NCBI GenBank assembly: GCA_934202525.1
Contig: CAKPYB010000007.1
Span: forward strand, 47,110-111,109
DNA: 64,000 nucleotides
From: an uncultured Prevotella sp.
Lineage (GTDB): Bacteria; Bacteroidota; Bacteroidia; Bacteroidales; Bacteroidaceae
Reading direction: 5' to 3'
A model generated the notes under the pieces. The model searched no databases and was not told the DNA's origin. It saw nothing but the letters and a program-made list of their open reading frames with translations. Both the position numbers and the translations under genes were made by a program. Of the stretch, positions 35,090 to 43,783 are shown piece by piece; the stretch's first letter is position 1; the number at the start of each line of letters is the position of its first letter.

Positions 35090-37522
35090 CTTCGCGCTAA
35101 TTTTCTTGCCATTCTTGATGTATACACCTTTCTTCATTGCCTCAGTTATGCGGCGGCCGTTCAGGTCGTAAATGGCAGCATTGGCTGGCTTTTTATCCAA
35201 TGTTACTGAATGGATGCCGGTAGGCTCCAGGTCCTCTACCACATTATCAAAGTATTTAATCCAGTTCTTGGTATACTGATGAGCATCATACTTCGCCTTG
35301 CTGCCCGGATAGAGATGCAGCGTGCGATACAACTTACTGCTCTTGCCAGCAAATACACACCAGCTTATCCAGTAAGGAGCCTCTTTATGACGCATATATA
35401 CATCTGTCAGTTTGAAGCAGGCATTGAATGTATTGCGGCCGAATTCCTCTATCGTCTCAGGCAAATCAATCTCCTTCAGATTGGTAGACCTAAAGGCGCT
35501 GGAGCCTAACTCCTTGACACCAGCTGGCATCTTGAAACTCTCCAGATAAGCATCTCTGTTAAATGCATAGTCAGGAACCATATCAGCCTTGTAGCCATCA
35601 TAAGCCACTACCTTTGCTCCGCTCAGGTCGATGCTCTTGAAATAATGGCTTGCCAGCTCATCAAAGTCGCGCTTGTCAATCTCGCCGTTCACCTTGATAT
35701 TTCTGTATACAAAATAGTCAGGATTTTCTTTGGAAAGTGCTTGCTTCAGCTGTCCAGCTTCAGTCAGATTTACCACCAGTTCCTTCTCCTGATAGTCGCG
35801 ATAAGTCTTAACCTCGAGGTCATAAACCGGCTTAACGCCTATGAAAGAATTGGCTTTCTCTGTACTGTTATCATCAATCAGTTCGCCATCCAATGTTACA
35901 AACTTTGATACACCTTCATCCATCGTCAGGCTATAATTATAATTAGACCCGATGACAGGTTTACCATTATAGGCATAAACAGGTTCAGCCTGCTTGAAAT
36001 TAGCTCCTTCACCTATTTTTGTCCTGACCTCAAATGTGAGAGGCTCATATCCGGTTGCCGGCAGACGCATTCTCTCGAAGTTCGGGTCATACAGTTCTAT
36101 ATACTCTTCTGAGCCTTCTTCCTTCGCCACAACAGCCAGATAATCACCCGGTTCTGCATCCACTTTACTCAGAATAACAAATGGATAAGAAGAATAGTAA
36201 CTATTAACTCTAAAATTTTCCAATTTCAAAGGCCAAGGTGATACGATCTCCCGCATCTCGCCCTTAGCATTCATAAGAGCTACAACAATCTCTCCGGTAA
36301 AGCTGTGATCTCCCGAATTGCCGATTGTTGCAGAAAAGAAGGTACATCTCTGCCCCTTCTTCACATCGGTAACATTCATATTCAATGTCTGCAATTCTCC
36401 GGTAACTTTCAGGAATCCCATGGTAGATACTTTCTCCGTACCGTCAGAAGGCTGCATGCCGAATACTGCTGATTGACCTACATTATACTGATCACCAGTT
36501 GGCTTTCCTGCGCTTTCCGGATTCAGGGCTCCAATCTTGTAGAAACCGTCACATAAGCCACCCCAGCCCCAGTTTACGCTGAAGCTTTCGTCCTTGTATC
36601 CATCTATAACGAAGGCATGACCGCCACCAGTATTAGGGTCAGAAGCAGCATAGAGCACAGGGCGGTTGGCATCAATCTCGTCGCGCAGTCTGCCGTTCCA
36701 TGCCTCTGCACCCACATCTTCTATTGCCATCAGATGCGAAAGCTTGCTGTAGCCGTAGTACTTCTGCAGGGCGGTTACCAGGTCGCCGATATACGCACCG
36801 CTTCCTGTCTTATTATACTTCATCTCCACTGCCACACCGAGGTCTGCCATCAGTCTTGCCACGCCGTCGAAGGCGGCATCGTTGGTGCCGTCATATTCGG
36901 CTGGCATGCTTGCCCAGTCATAGTTGTGCTCAAAATCAGCAGAGATAGTCTTGCCGTTCCAGGTATAGGAATGGCTTCCGGTACCCTTGGCAGGATATCC
37001 GTGGTGCTTCATTACGATGGCTCCAGCCGTTGCTACACAGCCTGTTACATAGTTGTTTGGCGTATACTTGTTGAATGGAGCATTCTGGTTCCATTTTGCG
37101 GTATTGAGCAGTTTTTCGCCTGTAAATGCAGCTCTTGTAGCAGTCTGGTTCGCCTGATAGCTGTCGCCCAGCGCCGCAATCTGGCGCTCATAGCTCTTCA
37201 GCAGGTCCTTCAGTCCGTCAGGCAGATTCTCGGCATCGAATGATCCCGTTGAGGTATAACCCAATACTGGCGTTACGGCATCATCACCAGCGATAATGAC
37301 GAATCCGCCAGCATCGTTGTTAAATACATAGTAAGCATCCGATGGCGATGCAGTAGTAGCCGTGCGGCTCTTTGCCTTCGCCTTCTGCGGCATCTGCTTT
37401 CCCCAGAAGCTGTAGGCCTGTTGCTGAGCCTGCCACTGTGTGATTCGCTTGGCTTGCAGAGGAGAGTATCCCAGCGCCAGCAACAATACCAATAGGAATT
37501 GAATGTGTAATAGTCGCTTCAT
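35087..37522 (-). CDS. Secreted C10-family cysteine protease with leucine-rich (BspA-like) C-terminal insertion
   Basis: This 811-aa paralogue of the neighbouring C10 protease has the same layout through about residue 590: signal peptide, KRITQWQAQQQAYSFWG propeptide, Cys162 in TGCVATAGAIVMKHHGYP, and the His in GGGHAFVIDGYKDESFSVN. It then carries an extra ~170-residue segment with LRR_5/BspA-type repeats (VKELGSSAFRSTNLKEIDLP, ETIEEFGRNTFNACFKLTDV). It ends in the same AIYDLNGRRI-type sorting tail. The extra repeats may bind surface or host ligands. The pair probably arose by tandem duplication followed by domain gain or loss. Confidence 0.9.
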   Translation of the reverse strand: MKRLLHIQFLLVLLLALGYSPLQAKRITQWQAQQQAYSFWGKQMPQKAKAKSRTATTASPSDAYYVFNNDAGGFVIIAGDDAVTPVLGYTSTGSFDAENLPDGLKDLLKSYERQIAALGDSYQANQTATRAAFTGEKLLNTAKWNQNAPFNKYTPNNYVTGCVATAGAIVMKHHGYPAKGTGSHSYTWNGKTISADFEHNYDWASMPAEYDGTNDAAFDGVARLMADLGVAVEMKYNKTGSGAYIGDLVTALQKYYGYSKLSHLMAIEDVGAEAWNGRLRDEIDANRPVLYAASDPNTGGGHAFVIDGYKDESFSVNWGWGGLCDGFYKIGALNPESAGKPTGDQYNVGQSAVFGMQPSDGTEKVSTMGFLKVTGELQTLNMNVTDVKKGQRCTFFSATIGNSGDHSFTGEIVVALMNAKGEMREIVSPWPLKLENFRVNSYYSSYPFVILSKVDAEPGDYLAVVAKEEGSEEYIELYDPNFERMRLPATGYEPLTFEVRTKIGEGANFKQAEPVYAYNGKPVIGSNYNYSLTMDEGVSKFVTLDGELIDDNSTEKANSFIGVKPVYDLEVKTYRDYQEKELVVNLTEAGQLKQALSKENPDYFVYRNIKVNGEIDKRDFDELASHYFKSIDLSGAKVVAYDGYKADMVPDYAFNRDAYLESFKMPAGVKELGSSAFRSTNLKEIDLPETIEEFGRNTFNACFKLTDVYMRHKEAPYWISWCVFAGKSSKLYRTLHLYPGSKAKYDAHQYTKNWIKYFDNVVEDLEPTGIHSVTLDKKPANAAIYDLNGRRITEAMKKGVYIKNGKKISAK

Positions 37523-37588
37523 AAGTTCTTATCTTTTTAAGGGTTATTATATAATATGTATAGTTCTTAGAAATTTCTTTGTTCTTTG

Positions 37589-37620
37589 CAAAGATAGTAA
37601 AAAAAATAATACCAAGCAAG
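37589..37620 (-). promoter_or_regulatory. Promoter of the second C10 protease gene
   Basis: On the minus strand CTTG (37617-37620), a 20-bp spacer and TATCTTTG (37589-37596) are present, about 65 nt before the start codon. Confidence 0.6.
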
Positions 37621-37711
37621 TTTTAAGCCCTCTTTTTTCGCCCCTCTCCCCACTTTTTTACGTATTGACACCCCTTTTTACGCATTGAACGATAAAAAAC
37701 ATCTCCATTTT

Positions 37712-37743
37712 TTCGTTATTCCCCGATTTTTGCCTTATCTTTG
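37712..37743 (+). promoter_or_regulatory. Promoter of the outer-membrane barrel gene
   Basis: TTCG (37712-37715), a 20-bp spacer and an exact TATCTTTG (37736-37743) lie 54 bp before the start codon. Confidence 0.55.
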
Positions 37744-37797
37744 CAAGTAAATTTGGCACGAAGCAATCCTTTTTACCAATAATATAAATTAGAAAAA

Positions 37798-39567
37798 ATG
37801 AAGATAAACAACAGTACGAAGAAAAGCCTGCTCATCATCGCACTCGCGATGGCCAGCACTACTTACCAGACACAGGCCGCTCCGATTGAACATATCGGCG
37901 ACAGATACATCATGCATGTTCCTGAAATGGAACTCACCGGCGAAGAATCACTCCTCGATGTGCTCATGATGTGCCCGGAAGTCATCTCTCTCGACGGCAA
38001 CAATATCATCGGCGGAGATCCCTTCGCCAACCTCTACGGCAAGTTCGTCATCCGTATCGACAACCAGGAATACGGACTCGATTACGCCACCTTCCTCCAC
38101 CATTTCAAGGCTCGGGAGATTGAAACCATCAAGGTGTGCCAGAACGCAGAAGTGATGAAGGGATGCAGCAGCCTGAAGAAAGTTATCGACATCACACTGC
38201 GCAAGAAGGAGAACGGAACCACCGGCAGATGGGGACTTTTCGGTGATACCTACGGCGGCGCAAAAGGCATCGTCAGCGTTATCAGCCAGCAGGATAAACT
38301 CCGCGTGCTCAGTCATGTAGAAGGCAACTTCCAGCGCACCTCCAACAGCGATAAGGACGCCTACCAGGGCCTCTCTGGAACCACCGTAAACCACTACTCC
38401 CACGAGGGTGCCAAGCTCAACCTGCTCTGGACGCCCACCGCGAAGGATGTGCTCGAAATAGATGCGATGCAGACCTATACCCGCAACCATTTCACCCACA
38501 CCCCGGCCGATTACGTGCGCGCCTATCATCTGCAGGCCGACTATACCCGCACGCTCGCCGACAACGGCTCCAGTATCCTCTTTACCCTCGGTGCCGAGCA
38601 TATCAGCGACAACGGACGCACACAGGAAGAAACCCAGACTGCGCCCTACCAGAACCACTCTACCTACCCCTTCATGGTGGTAGAATACGCCACTCCGGTC
38701 ATCACCCCCGATCTCTGGATTACGGCAGGTTTCGAGGGCGGACTCTCCATCGAGAAGAACTGCATCGCCGGTTACACCAACCATTCCAACTATCAGGATT
38801 TCTACGCCCAGATAGATTACAACATCGGCAAGTGGGGATTCATGGCAGGCGACCGCTTCCGCATCATCAACTTCCGTCCTAAGCAGATTGCGCCGGAAGA
38901 GCACTGGAAGCATACCACGCGCAACCATATCTACTCGGCGAGTGCCTATTACAGTTTCACGCCGGGTCATACCCTGCAGGCCACCTACTGCCGCCGCATC
39001 TTCAATCCCGAGTTTGGCGATTTCGTTACCGCGGGCGATATGGAGGGTGCCTGGCAGCCGGTTTATACCGCCGATATCGTCAACAGCATGGCAAATGTGG
39101 TAGAGCTCAAGCATACCTACAGCCGCCCTGCCTTCGTGCTCAGCACCTCGGTAAAGAACATCCACCAGCACCTGTTCAGTGCCACTCATGACAATACGCT
39201 CGGCATCGGCTCCACCGCCTTCTGGCACAAGGGCATCCTTCGCCTCACAGCCGGAGTCAACTACTTCTGGCAGCGCAGCGAAACCCCTTCAGAGGAGGCT
39301 CAGCAGCGCAATGTGGAGTATAATCATTTTGCCGTATTCAAGTTGGCACCGCAGCTCACAATGGCCGATGGCTGGCGCCTCACGGGCAACCTTATCTGGT
39401 GTACCCGTCGCCGCAGCGATGCCTACACCCCGGCTAATCTCTATGCCGAGGTAGGGGTATACAAGAATCTGGGCAAGCACTGGACGCTCGAAGCCCGCTT
39501 CCACGATATGGCGAGCCAGCACTTCGGCAACCGCGCTGCCACCATCGGCTGCACGTATTATTTTTAA
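37798..39567 (+). CDS. Outer-membrane beta-barrel protein with plug-like N-terminus
   Basis: This 589-aa protein has a signal peptide (MKINNSTKKSLLIIALAMAS...), a short TonB-plug-like region (about 30-140: EESLLDVLMMCPEVISLDGN, KVIDITLRKKENG) and a barrel of alternating aromatic strands ending in the typical C-terminal phenylalanine (IGCTYYF). It resembles the OMP_b-brl_3 group related to TonB receptors but is short and lacks an obvious TonB box or CarboxypepD_reg domain. The ligand is unknown. No SusD-like gene follows. Confidence 0.75.
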   Translation: MKINNSTKKSLLIIALAMASTTYQTQAAPIEHIGDRYIMHVPEMELTGEESLLDVLMMCPEVISLDGNNIIGGDPFANLYGKFVIRIDNQEYGLDYATFLHHFKAREIETIKVCQNAEVMKGCSSLKKVIDITLRKKENGTTGRWGLFGDTYGGAKGIVSVISQQDKLRVLSHVEGNFQRTSNSDKDAYQGLSGTTVNHYSHEGAKLNLLWTPTAKDVLEIDAMQTYTRNHFTHTPADYVRAYHLQADYTRTLADNGSSILFTLGAEHISDNGRTQEETQTAPYQNHSTYPFMVVEYATPVITPDLWITAGFEGGLSIEKNCIAGYTNHSNYQDFYAQIDYNIGKWGFMAGDRFRIINFRPKQIAPEEHWKHTTRNHIYSASAYYSFTPGHTLQATYCRRIFNPEFGDFVTAGDMEGAWQPVYTADIVNSMANVVELKHTYSRPAFVLSTSVKNIHQHLFSATHDNTLGIGSTAFWHKGILRLTAGVNYFWQRSETPSEEAQQRNVEYNHFAVFKLAPQLTMADGWRLTGNLIWCTRRRSDAYTPANLYAEVGVYKNLGKHWTLEARFHDMASQHFGNRAATIGCTYYF

Positions 39568-39591
39568 TTCAAGTTTCGAAAGTAAGCCCCA

Positions 39592-39682
39592 CACGCCCTG
39601 AAAGGGCAGAAGCTCCTAGCCCAGGGCATCGCCCTGGGTAATTACGGACACAAACCTGTCGCCCTGTAAGGGCAAAAGCTTT
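39592..39682 (+). repeat. REP copy R2
   Basis: The copy contains CGCCCTGAAAGGGC, then CTAGCCCAGGGCATCGCCCT, a linker, and CGCCCTGTAAGGGCAAAAGC. It lies 25 bp past the barrel-protein stop and faces R3 head on. Confidence 0.88.
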
Positions 39683-39701
39683 AAAATACTGGGCAATGTA
39701 C

Positions 39702-39806
39702 AAAGCTTTTGCCCTTACAGGGCGCCTTGCTGATAGCTATTATACCCAGGGCGATGCCCTGGGCTAGGAGCTTTTGGGCCTTCAGCCCGTTCTTGAACCA
39801 CATGCG
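39702..39806 (-). repeat. REP copy R3, inverted relative to R2
   Basis: This reverse-complement copy extends to the outer GCATGTGGTTC flank. Its end and that of R2 form perfect 23-bp arms (39660-39682 and 39702-39724) around a 19-nt loop. The rest of 39,568-39,911 is AT-rich and carries no gene. Confidence 0.88.
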
Positions 39807-39911
39807 AAAGTTCTGTTTTAACAATCTTTTTCTAAATCAGAAGCAAGATTTCTGTTCCTTTCTTATTTTATTATCAGAAAGTGAAACAATAAAAAGAAAG
39901 GAACATTATAT

Positions 39912-40664
39912 ATGAGAAAAATTGATTTCAAGAAGATCGGGCTGGCAGCGATGATGATCCTGTCGGCCCTCACATTCCAGTCGTGCGATAACGATAACGA
40001 TACCGACTGGGACCGCGTTTTTCCTAACGCCCTGGTAACCGTGAAGAAGAGTGGCGATGCCTGCTATCTGCAGCTCGACGACAACACCACCCTGCTCGCC
40101 AAGAACCTGAAACCTACCATCTTTGATGGCAAGGAGGTTCGCGCCCTGGTCAACTACTCCCAGACCTCGGAGAAGAGCGAGAAGTATAACCAGGTGATTC
40201 ACGTCAACTGGATAGACAGCATCCTGACCAAGAAGCCTGTACCATCGCTCGGTTCAGATATCGAGAACAGCGAGAAGTATGGCAACAACCTGGTAGAAAT
40301 CGTTCGCGACTGGGTAACGGTGGCAGAAGATGGCTATCTCACCCTCCGTTTCCGTGCTCTCTGGGGCGGTCAGAAGGTGCATTACATCAACCTCGTTACG
40401 GGCGTGAATCCAGAGAATCCTTACGAGGTAGAGCTGCGCCACAATGCCAATGGCGATCCTCAGAACTACTGGCGCGATGCCCTCGTAGCGTTCAATCTGA
40501 ACGATGCCGTGCCTGATACCGAAGGCAAGACGGTGAAGCTCACCATCCGCTGGCGTTCCAGTCAGGGCTACAAGAAGGTAGATTTCGATTACTGTTCGCG
40601 CAAGCCTATCAGCAGCCCAAAGATGCTCGAAGGATACAGCCAGGAAGGAAGAGATATCCGATAA
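39912..40664 (+). CDS. NigD-like lipoprotein
   Basis: This 250-aa protein has a lipoprotein signal (LAAMMILSALTFQSCDNDND, lipid-modified Cys near residue 26). An N-terminal OB-like domain follows (ALVTVKKSGDACYLQLDDNT, VRALVNYSQTSEKSEKYN), then a beta-rich C-terminal domain (YLTLRFRALWGGQKVHYINL). It matches the NigD-like family of Bacteroidales, named from a bacteriocin cluster but mostly of unknown function. It probably sits on the periplasmic or outer face of the outer membrane. A strong terminator follows. Confidence 0.85.
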   Translation: MRKIDFKKIGLAAMMILSALTFQSCDNDNDTDWDRVFPNALVTVKKSGDACYLQLDDNTTLLAKNLKPTIFDGKEVRALVNYSQTSEKSEKYNQVIHVNWIDSILTKKPVPSLGSDIENSEKYGNNLVEIVRDWVTVAEDGYLTLRFRALWGGQKVHYINLVTGVNPENPYEVELRHNANGDPQNYWRDALVAFNLNDAVPDTEGKTVKLTIRWRSSQGYKKVDFDYCSRKPISSPKMLEGYSQEGRDIR

Positions 40665-40696
40665 ACGAAGAAAAAGCAGATAAAGCAGATAAAAGC

Positions 40697-40730
40697 AAAG
40701 CCCCGATGCATGACGCATCGGGGCTTTTTT
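40697..40730 (+). terminator. Intrinsic terminator after the NigD-like gene
   Basis: AAAGCCCCGATGC (40697-40709) and GCATCGGGGCTTT (40715-40727) form a perfect 13-bp stem with a 5-nt loop, followed by a T run. Confidence 0.95.
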
Positions 40731-40760
40731 TACCTTTTTACTTTTTTACCTTTTTACCTT

Positions 40761-40859
40761 TTAAAGGCTGCTGCAGCTTGTTACACCGAGTGTGGTAGCG
40801 ATGGCTGTAAGGAAGGAGATTGCAATCTGCAAAATTGTTTTCCAGGTACTTGCTTTCAT
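40761..40859 (-). CDS. Smalltalk-type micro-protein
   Basis: This 32-codon ORF (ATG 40857-40859, TAA 40761-40763) begins MKASTWKTILQIAISFLTAI and ends SCSSL. The single hydrophobic helix with a Cys-containing, lipobox-like end matches the 'smalltalk protein' family known from Bacteroides and Prevotella, typically beside an HU-type gene, as here (70 bp downstream). Its function is unknown. It may insert in the inner membrane. Confidence 0.85.
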   Translation of the reverse strand: MKASTWKTILQIAISFLTAIATTLGVTSCSSL

Positions 40860-40930
40860 AATCTTTAATCTTTAATGTTGAATGTTGAGTGTTGAATGTT
40901 GACTTAGTGGGGGGGCCTCAGGCGAGGGCT

Positions 40931-41482
40931 TTATTCAAGCCCGTCGCCGCCTTCCAGAGAGCCGCCTGGCTGCGTACCGCCGCCGGTAGTTCCGGAGCCG
41001 CCTTGTTCAGTGCCGCCTTGTTCTGTGCCGCCTGAGGTACCACCAGAGGTGCCACCCTCGTCGGTGCCGGTATAGCCGCCGTACTCCTGAATCTTGCACT
41101 TCTTGCGCAGCTCGGAGTTGCTCCAGCTTTTTGTGTTTCTCACAATCAGGTGTACACCCTCTACGCTGGCAGCCGTTACCTTCTCCTTAGTATCCTCCGC
41201 CTTCGAAGTCATACCGATGGAGAAGAGGCCGAGGTCTGAGAGACGCACGCTCTTACCGTCGAGAATCAACTCCTGCAGATGGTCGAGTGCATCCATCAGC
41301 ACACCGTGGATAGTACCTCGGGAGTAAGGCGAACCGTGGTCAGAGATGTGCGATACGAATCCCTCGAAATCCACCTCGCGGTCGGTTACAGCAGTGGCAT
41401 ACCACTTTTTCTTACCAGCGTTCTCGCCGCTCTGTGGTGTACGCTGCAACTTACGATACTTCAATGTTCCTTTCTGTTCCAT
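40931..41482 (-). CDS. HU-HIG family DNA-binding protein with glycine-rich tail
   Basis: This 183-aa protein has an HU-like fold (about 1-125: KWYATAVTDREVDFEGFVSH, TIHGVLMDALDHLQELILDG, VRLSDLGLFSIGM). A tail of repeated G/T/S/E/Q follows (GGTSGGTSGGTEQGGTEQGG). HU-HIG proteins in Bacteroidales often lie next to smalltalk, a VirE/DUF3987 primase-like gene and an amidase. The latter two are absent here. The tail is probably disordered. It is likely a nucleoid or element-specific DNA-binding protein. Confidence 0.85.
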   Translation of the reverse strand: MEQKGTLKYRKLQRTPQSGENAGKKKWYATAVTDREVDFEGFVSHISDHGSPYSRGTIHGVLMDALDHLQELILDGKSVRLSDLGLFSIGMTSKAEDTKEKVTAASVEGVHLIVRNTKSWSNSELRKKCKIQEYGGYTGTDEGGTSGGTSGGTEQGGTEQGGSGTTGGGTQPGGSLEGGDGLE

Positions 41483-41549
41483 GATATAAAAATATTAAAG
41501 GGTTAATATAAATGTTGAATGTTGAGTGTTGAATGTTAACTTGGTGGGG

Positions 41550-41652
41550 TGCGCTTTGTCGAGTGCAGCCTTTCTTGAATCACGATGCAAAGAAAGTGCA
41601 AACGAGAACAGAGCTAAGCTTGCTTAAGCTTTGTCGAGTGCAGCCTTTCTTC
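41550..41652. repeat. Direct repeat GCTTTGTCGAGTGCAGCCTT
   Basis: Two copies (near 41,552 and 41,629) each precede a TCTTGAA- or TCTTCGAA-like flank. The window 41,483-41,880 otherwise holds only word repeats (ATGTTGA) and nothing I can name. Confidence 0.6.
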
Positions 41653-41886
41653 GAACGACAGTGCAAAGGTACGGCAATTTTCTGATACCACCAAATTTCA
41701 CCCTGCAGAGTTATGTTAAATAGATTTAACACTTCGAACACATCCGGTTAATCTTGCCAACTCATAATTTATCGGGCGAGAAAACTATGTGATGTAAAAA
41801 GTTTCTCTATGCTTTCTCATCCTGAAAACAGCAGGAAGCAAGAAATCATCCATCAATGCTTCCACCTTCCTCAACCCCCAAAAGCG

Positions 41887-42067
41887 TGACAGTTGTGACA
41901 GTTGTGACAGTTTTCAGCGCCTACCCACACCTCCCTCTCTTTAGAGGTAACTTATTATATATATAATTATATATATAATAAGTTAAATATAATAATAACA
42001 ATTTGAAAGCAGCCCGAATCCATATACCCCCTCCGCTGAAAACTGTCACAACTGTCACAACTGTCAC
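41887..42067. repeat. 181-bp nested palindrome with GTGACAGTT arms and a 38-bp perfect core palindrome
   Basis: Arm one (41887-41920) is three GTGACAGTT words followed by TTCAGCG. Its exact 34-bp reverse complement is at 42034-42067, followed by one more partial word. Inside, 41949-41986 is a perfect 38-bp palindrome (TAACTTATTATATATATAA and its complement). No ORF covers it. It may be a relic of the VirE-associated region usually found beside HU-HIG genes, or a replication/recombination structure. Confidence 0.8.
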
Positions 42068-42245
42068 AACTGTAACGCCTCTCTCAATCCTTCTCCTCTC
42101 CTTCTCCCTCCATCCTGTTTTGTAAAGAAAAAAGGAATCACCCTCCCCCCTGGAGATTATTAGGGAGATACGCTCATGCCCATAGGGGGTGCTGCCGAGT
42201 AGTTACTTCATTTTTCATCCTTTAAAATCAGTTAAAAAAATAGGT

Positions 42246-42361
42246 ATTCCCCATAAAATGTGCAAAAACATGATAGGATTCCCTCATAAAATGTGTATAT
42301 TTGCAGCGTTATTCCCTCATAAAATGTGGGATAATAGGTGATTATTCCCTCATAAAATGTG
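42246..42361 (+). repeat. Four ATTCCCTCATAAAATGTG repeats, 32-33-bp period, before the first DUF4143 gene
   Basis: Copies lie at 42246-42262 (one base shorter), 42278-42295, 42311-42328 and 42344-42361. A -7 box TATATTTG (42296-42303) directly follows copy 2, so copies 1-2 cover the promoter and copies 3-4 lie in the 5' UTR. They look like iterated operators. Confidence 0.85.
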
Positions 42362-42378
42362 ATTTTAAGATACGGATT

Positions 42379-43686
42379 ATGGAAAGATTAGCTATCAATG
42401 AACTTCTGAAATGGAAGAATAAACAATATCGTAAACCTCTTATTATAGAGGGCGCCAGACAGGTGGGAAAGACTTGGCTGGTGAAGGAGTTTGCCCGCCA
42501 GAATTACAAGCAGCTGGCATATGTGAACTTTGAAGAGATGAAGATCCTGCAGAATCTATTTGAACAGGATTTCAGTATTCCTAGAATTCTTACAGCTATT
42601 GGGGCTGCAACGAATGTAACCTGCACAAAGGGCGAAACGCTGATATTCCTGGATGAGATTCAGGCTGCCCCTCATGCTGTTACTTCTCTCAAATATTTTG
42701 CAGAGAATGCGCCGGGCTATCATGTCATAGCTGCAGGTTCTCTTCTGGGTATCGAACTGCATCAGGGGGAATCTTTTCCTGTGGGTAAGGTGGATTTTCT
42801 CTCTCTGTATCCAATGAACTTTATCGAGTTCGTGATGGCTATGGGGGAGAAGAATCTGGCGCAGCTGCTTCAGACGAAGGATTGGAATATGATAACGATG
42901 TTTGCTCCCAAGTTTCAGGAACTCTTGAAGTATTATTACTACGTGGGAGGCATGCCTGAAGCCGTATTGAGCTTTAGCCAGAATCGTGACTGGAAAGAGG
43001 TGAGAACCATACAGAAGGACATTCTGAACAGTTATCAGAGAGATATGTCGAAGCATGCTCCATCGGAGATTATTCCCCGTATTACTGATTTGTGGAAATC
43101 CTTGCCCGCCCAGTTGAGCAAGGAAAACAGGAAGTTTATCTATGGAGTGGTGCGCGAGGGGGCAAGAGCCCGGGAGTATGAGTTGGCCTTGCAGTGGCTG
43201 CTGGATGCCGGACTGATATATAAGGTATATAATGTGAAGGCTCCCCGACTGCCGCTTGCCAGTTATGAAGACCGGGCGGCCTTCAAGATCTTTGTCCTGG
43301 ATGTCGGGCTTCTAGGTGCGATGTCTAATCTCAAGGCTGCGACAATAGTGGCTGGCAACACTATTTTTACCGAGTTTAAAGGGGCATTGACGGAACAGTA
43401 TGTTTTGCAGCAGCTCATTCTCAGGTATGAACCGTATTATTATGCCAAGACCAACAGTACTCAGGAGATTGATTTTCTGCTCCAGGATGAGGAGGACGAG
43501 ATTGTTCCGCTGGAGGTGAAAGCCGAGACGAATGTTAAGGCAAAGAGCCTGCGCCAGTTTGTTGCAGACAACCAGTCAAAGAAGGCCTATCGCATCTCCA
43601 TGAATGATTATCTGCAGGAAGATTGGGTTACTAACGTACCGCTCTATGCGGTAAATGGTCTCGAATTTTATTCGATACAAAATTAA
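42379..43686 (+). CDS. AAA ATPase with C-terminal DUF4143 nuclease-like domain
   Basis: The 435-aa protein has a Walker A motif in PLIIEGARQVGKTWLVKEFA (near residues 20-38) and a Walker B motif in TLIFLDEIQAAPHAVTSLKY. GSLLGIELHQGESFPVGKVD, a winged-helix segment and a DUF4143 C-terminus with a PD-(D/E)XK-like core follow (EIDFLLQDEEDEIVPLEVKA, near 375-395). I chose ATG 42379-42381; the earlier frame runs through the upstream repeats. The function of this very common family is not settled; defence or stress roles are proposed. Confidence 0.88.
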   Translation: MERLAINELLKWKNKQYRKPLIIEGARQVGKTWLVKEFARQNYKQLAYVNFEEMKILQNLFEQDFSIPRILTAIGAATNVTCTKGETLIFLDEIQAAPHAVTSLKYFAENAPGYHVIAAGSLLGIELHQGESFPVGKVDFLSLYPMNFIEFVMAMGEKNLAQLLQTKDWNMITMFAPKFQELLKYYYYVGGMPEAVLSFSQNRDWKEVRTIQKDILNSYQRDMSKHAPSEIIPRITDLWKSLPAQLSKENRKFIYGVVREGARAREYELALQWLLDAGLIYKVYNVKAPRLPLASYEDRAAFKIFVLDVGLLGAMSNLKAATIVAGNTIFTEFKGALTEQYVLQQLILRYEPYYYAKTNSTQEIDFLLQDEEDEIVPLEVKAETNVKAKSLRQFVADNQSKKAYRISMNDYLQEDWVTNVPLYAVNGLEFYSIQN

Positions 43687-43770
43687 TCTTTCTCACGAAA
43701 ACACAAAAGAAATCCCCCAAAAACTTGCAGAAAAGAGAAATATTGCTTATTTTTGCATTATCTTTGCAGG
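43676..43770 (+). promoter_or_regulatory. Shared promoter module, copy P1
   Basis: The ~85-bp module (AAAATTAATCTTTCTCACGA, then CACAAAAGAAATCCCCCAAA, then AACTTGCAGAAAAGAGAAAT) recurs at four other places in the island. Here it is followed by TATCTTTG (43752-43759), 25 bp before the DUF3791 gene. Confidence 0.7.
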
Positions 43771-43783
43771 AAAGGACGAAAAT

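Noticed and set aside
37948..39228. 426-codon minus-strand ORF opposite the outer-membrane barrel gene
   Set aside because: Antisense shadow; the plus-strand frame has a signal peptide, promoter and C-terminal Phe.
41949..41986. Replication origin at the 38-bp palindrome
   Set aside because: No DnaA-box cluster, iteron set or rep gene is visible nearby, so an origin call is unsupported.
42246..42361. CRISPR-like array (four 18-bp repeats with ~15-bp gaps)
   Set aside because: Repeats and gaps are far too short, the array overlaps a promoter, and no cas gene is in the window.
43688..43783. Upstream extension of the DUF3791 gene
   Set aside because: It lies inside the shared promoter module, which occurs before unrelated genes in other frames.
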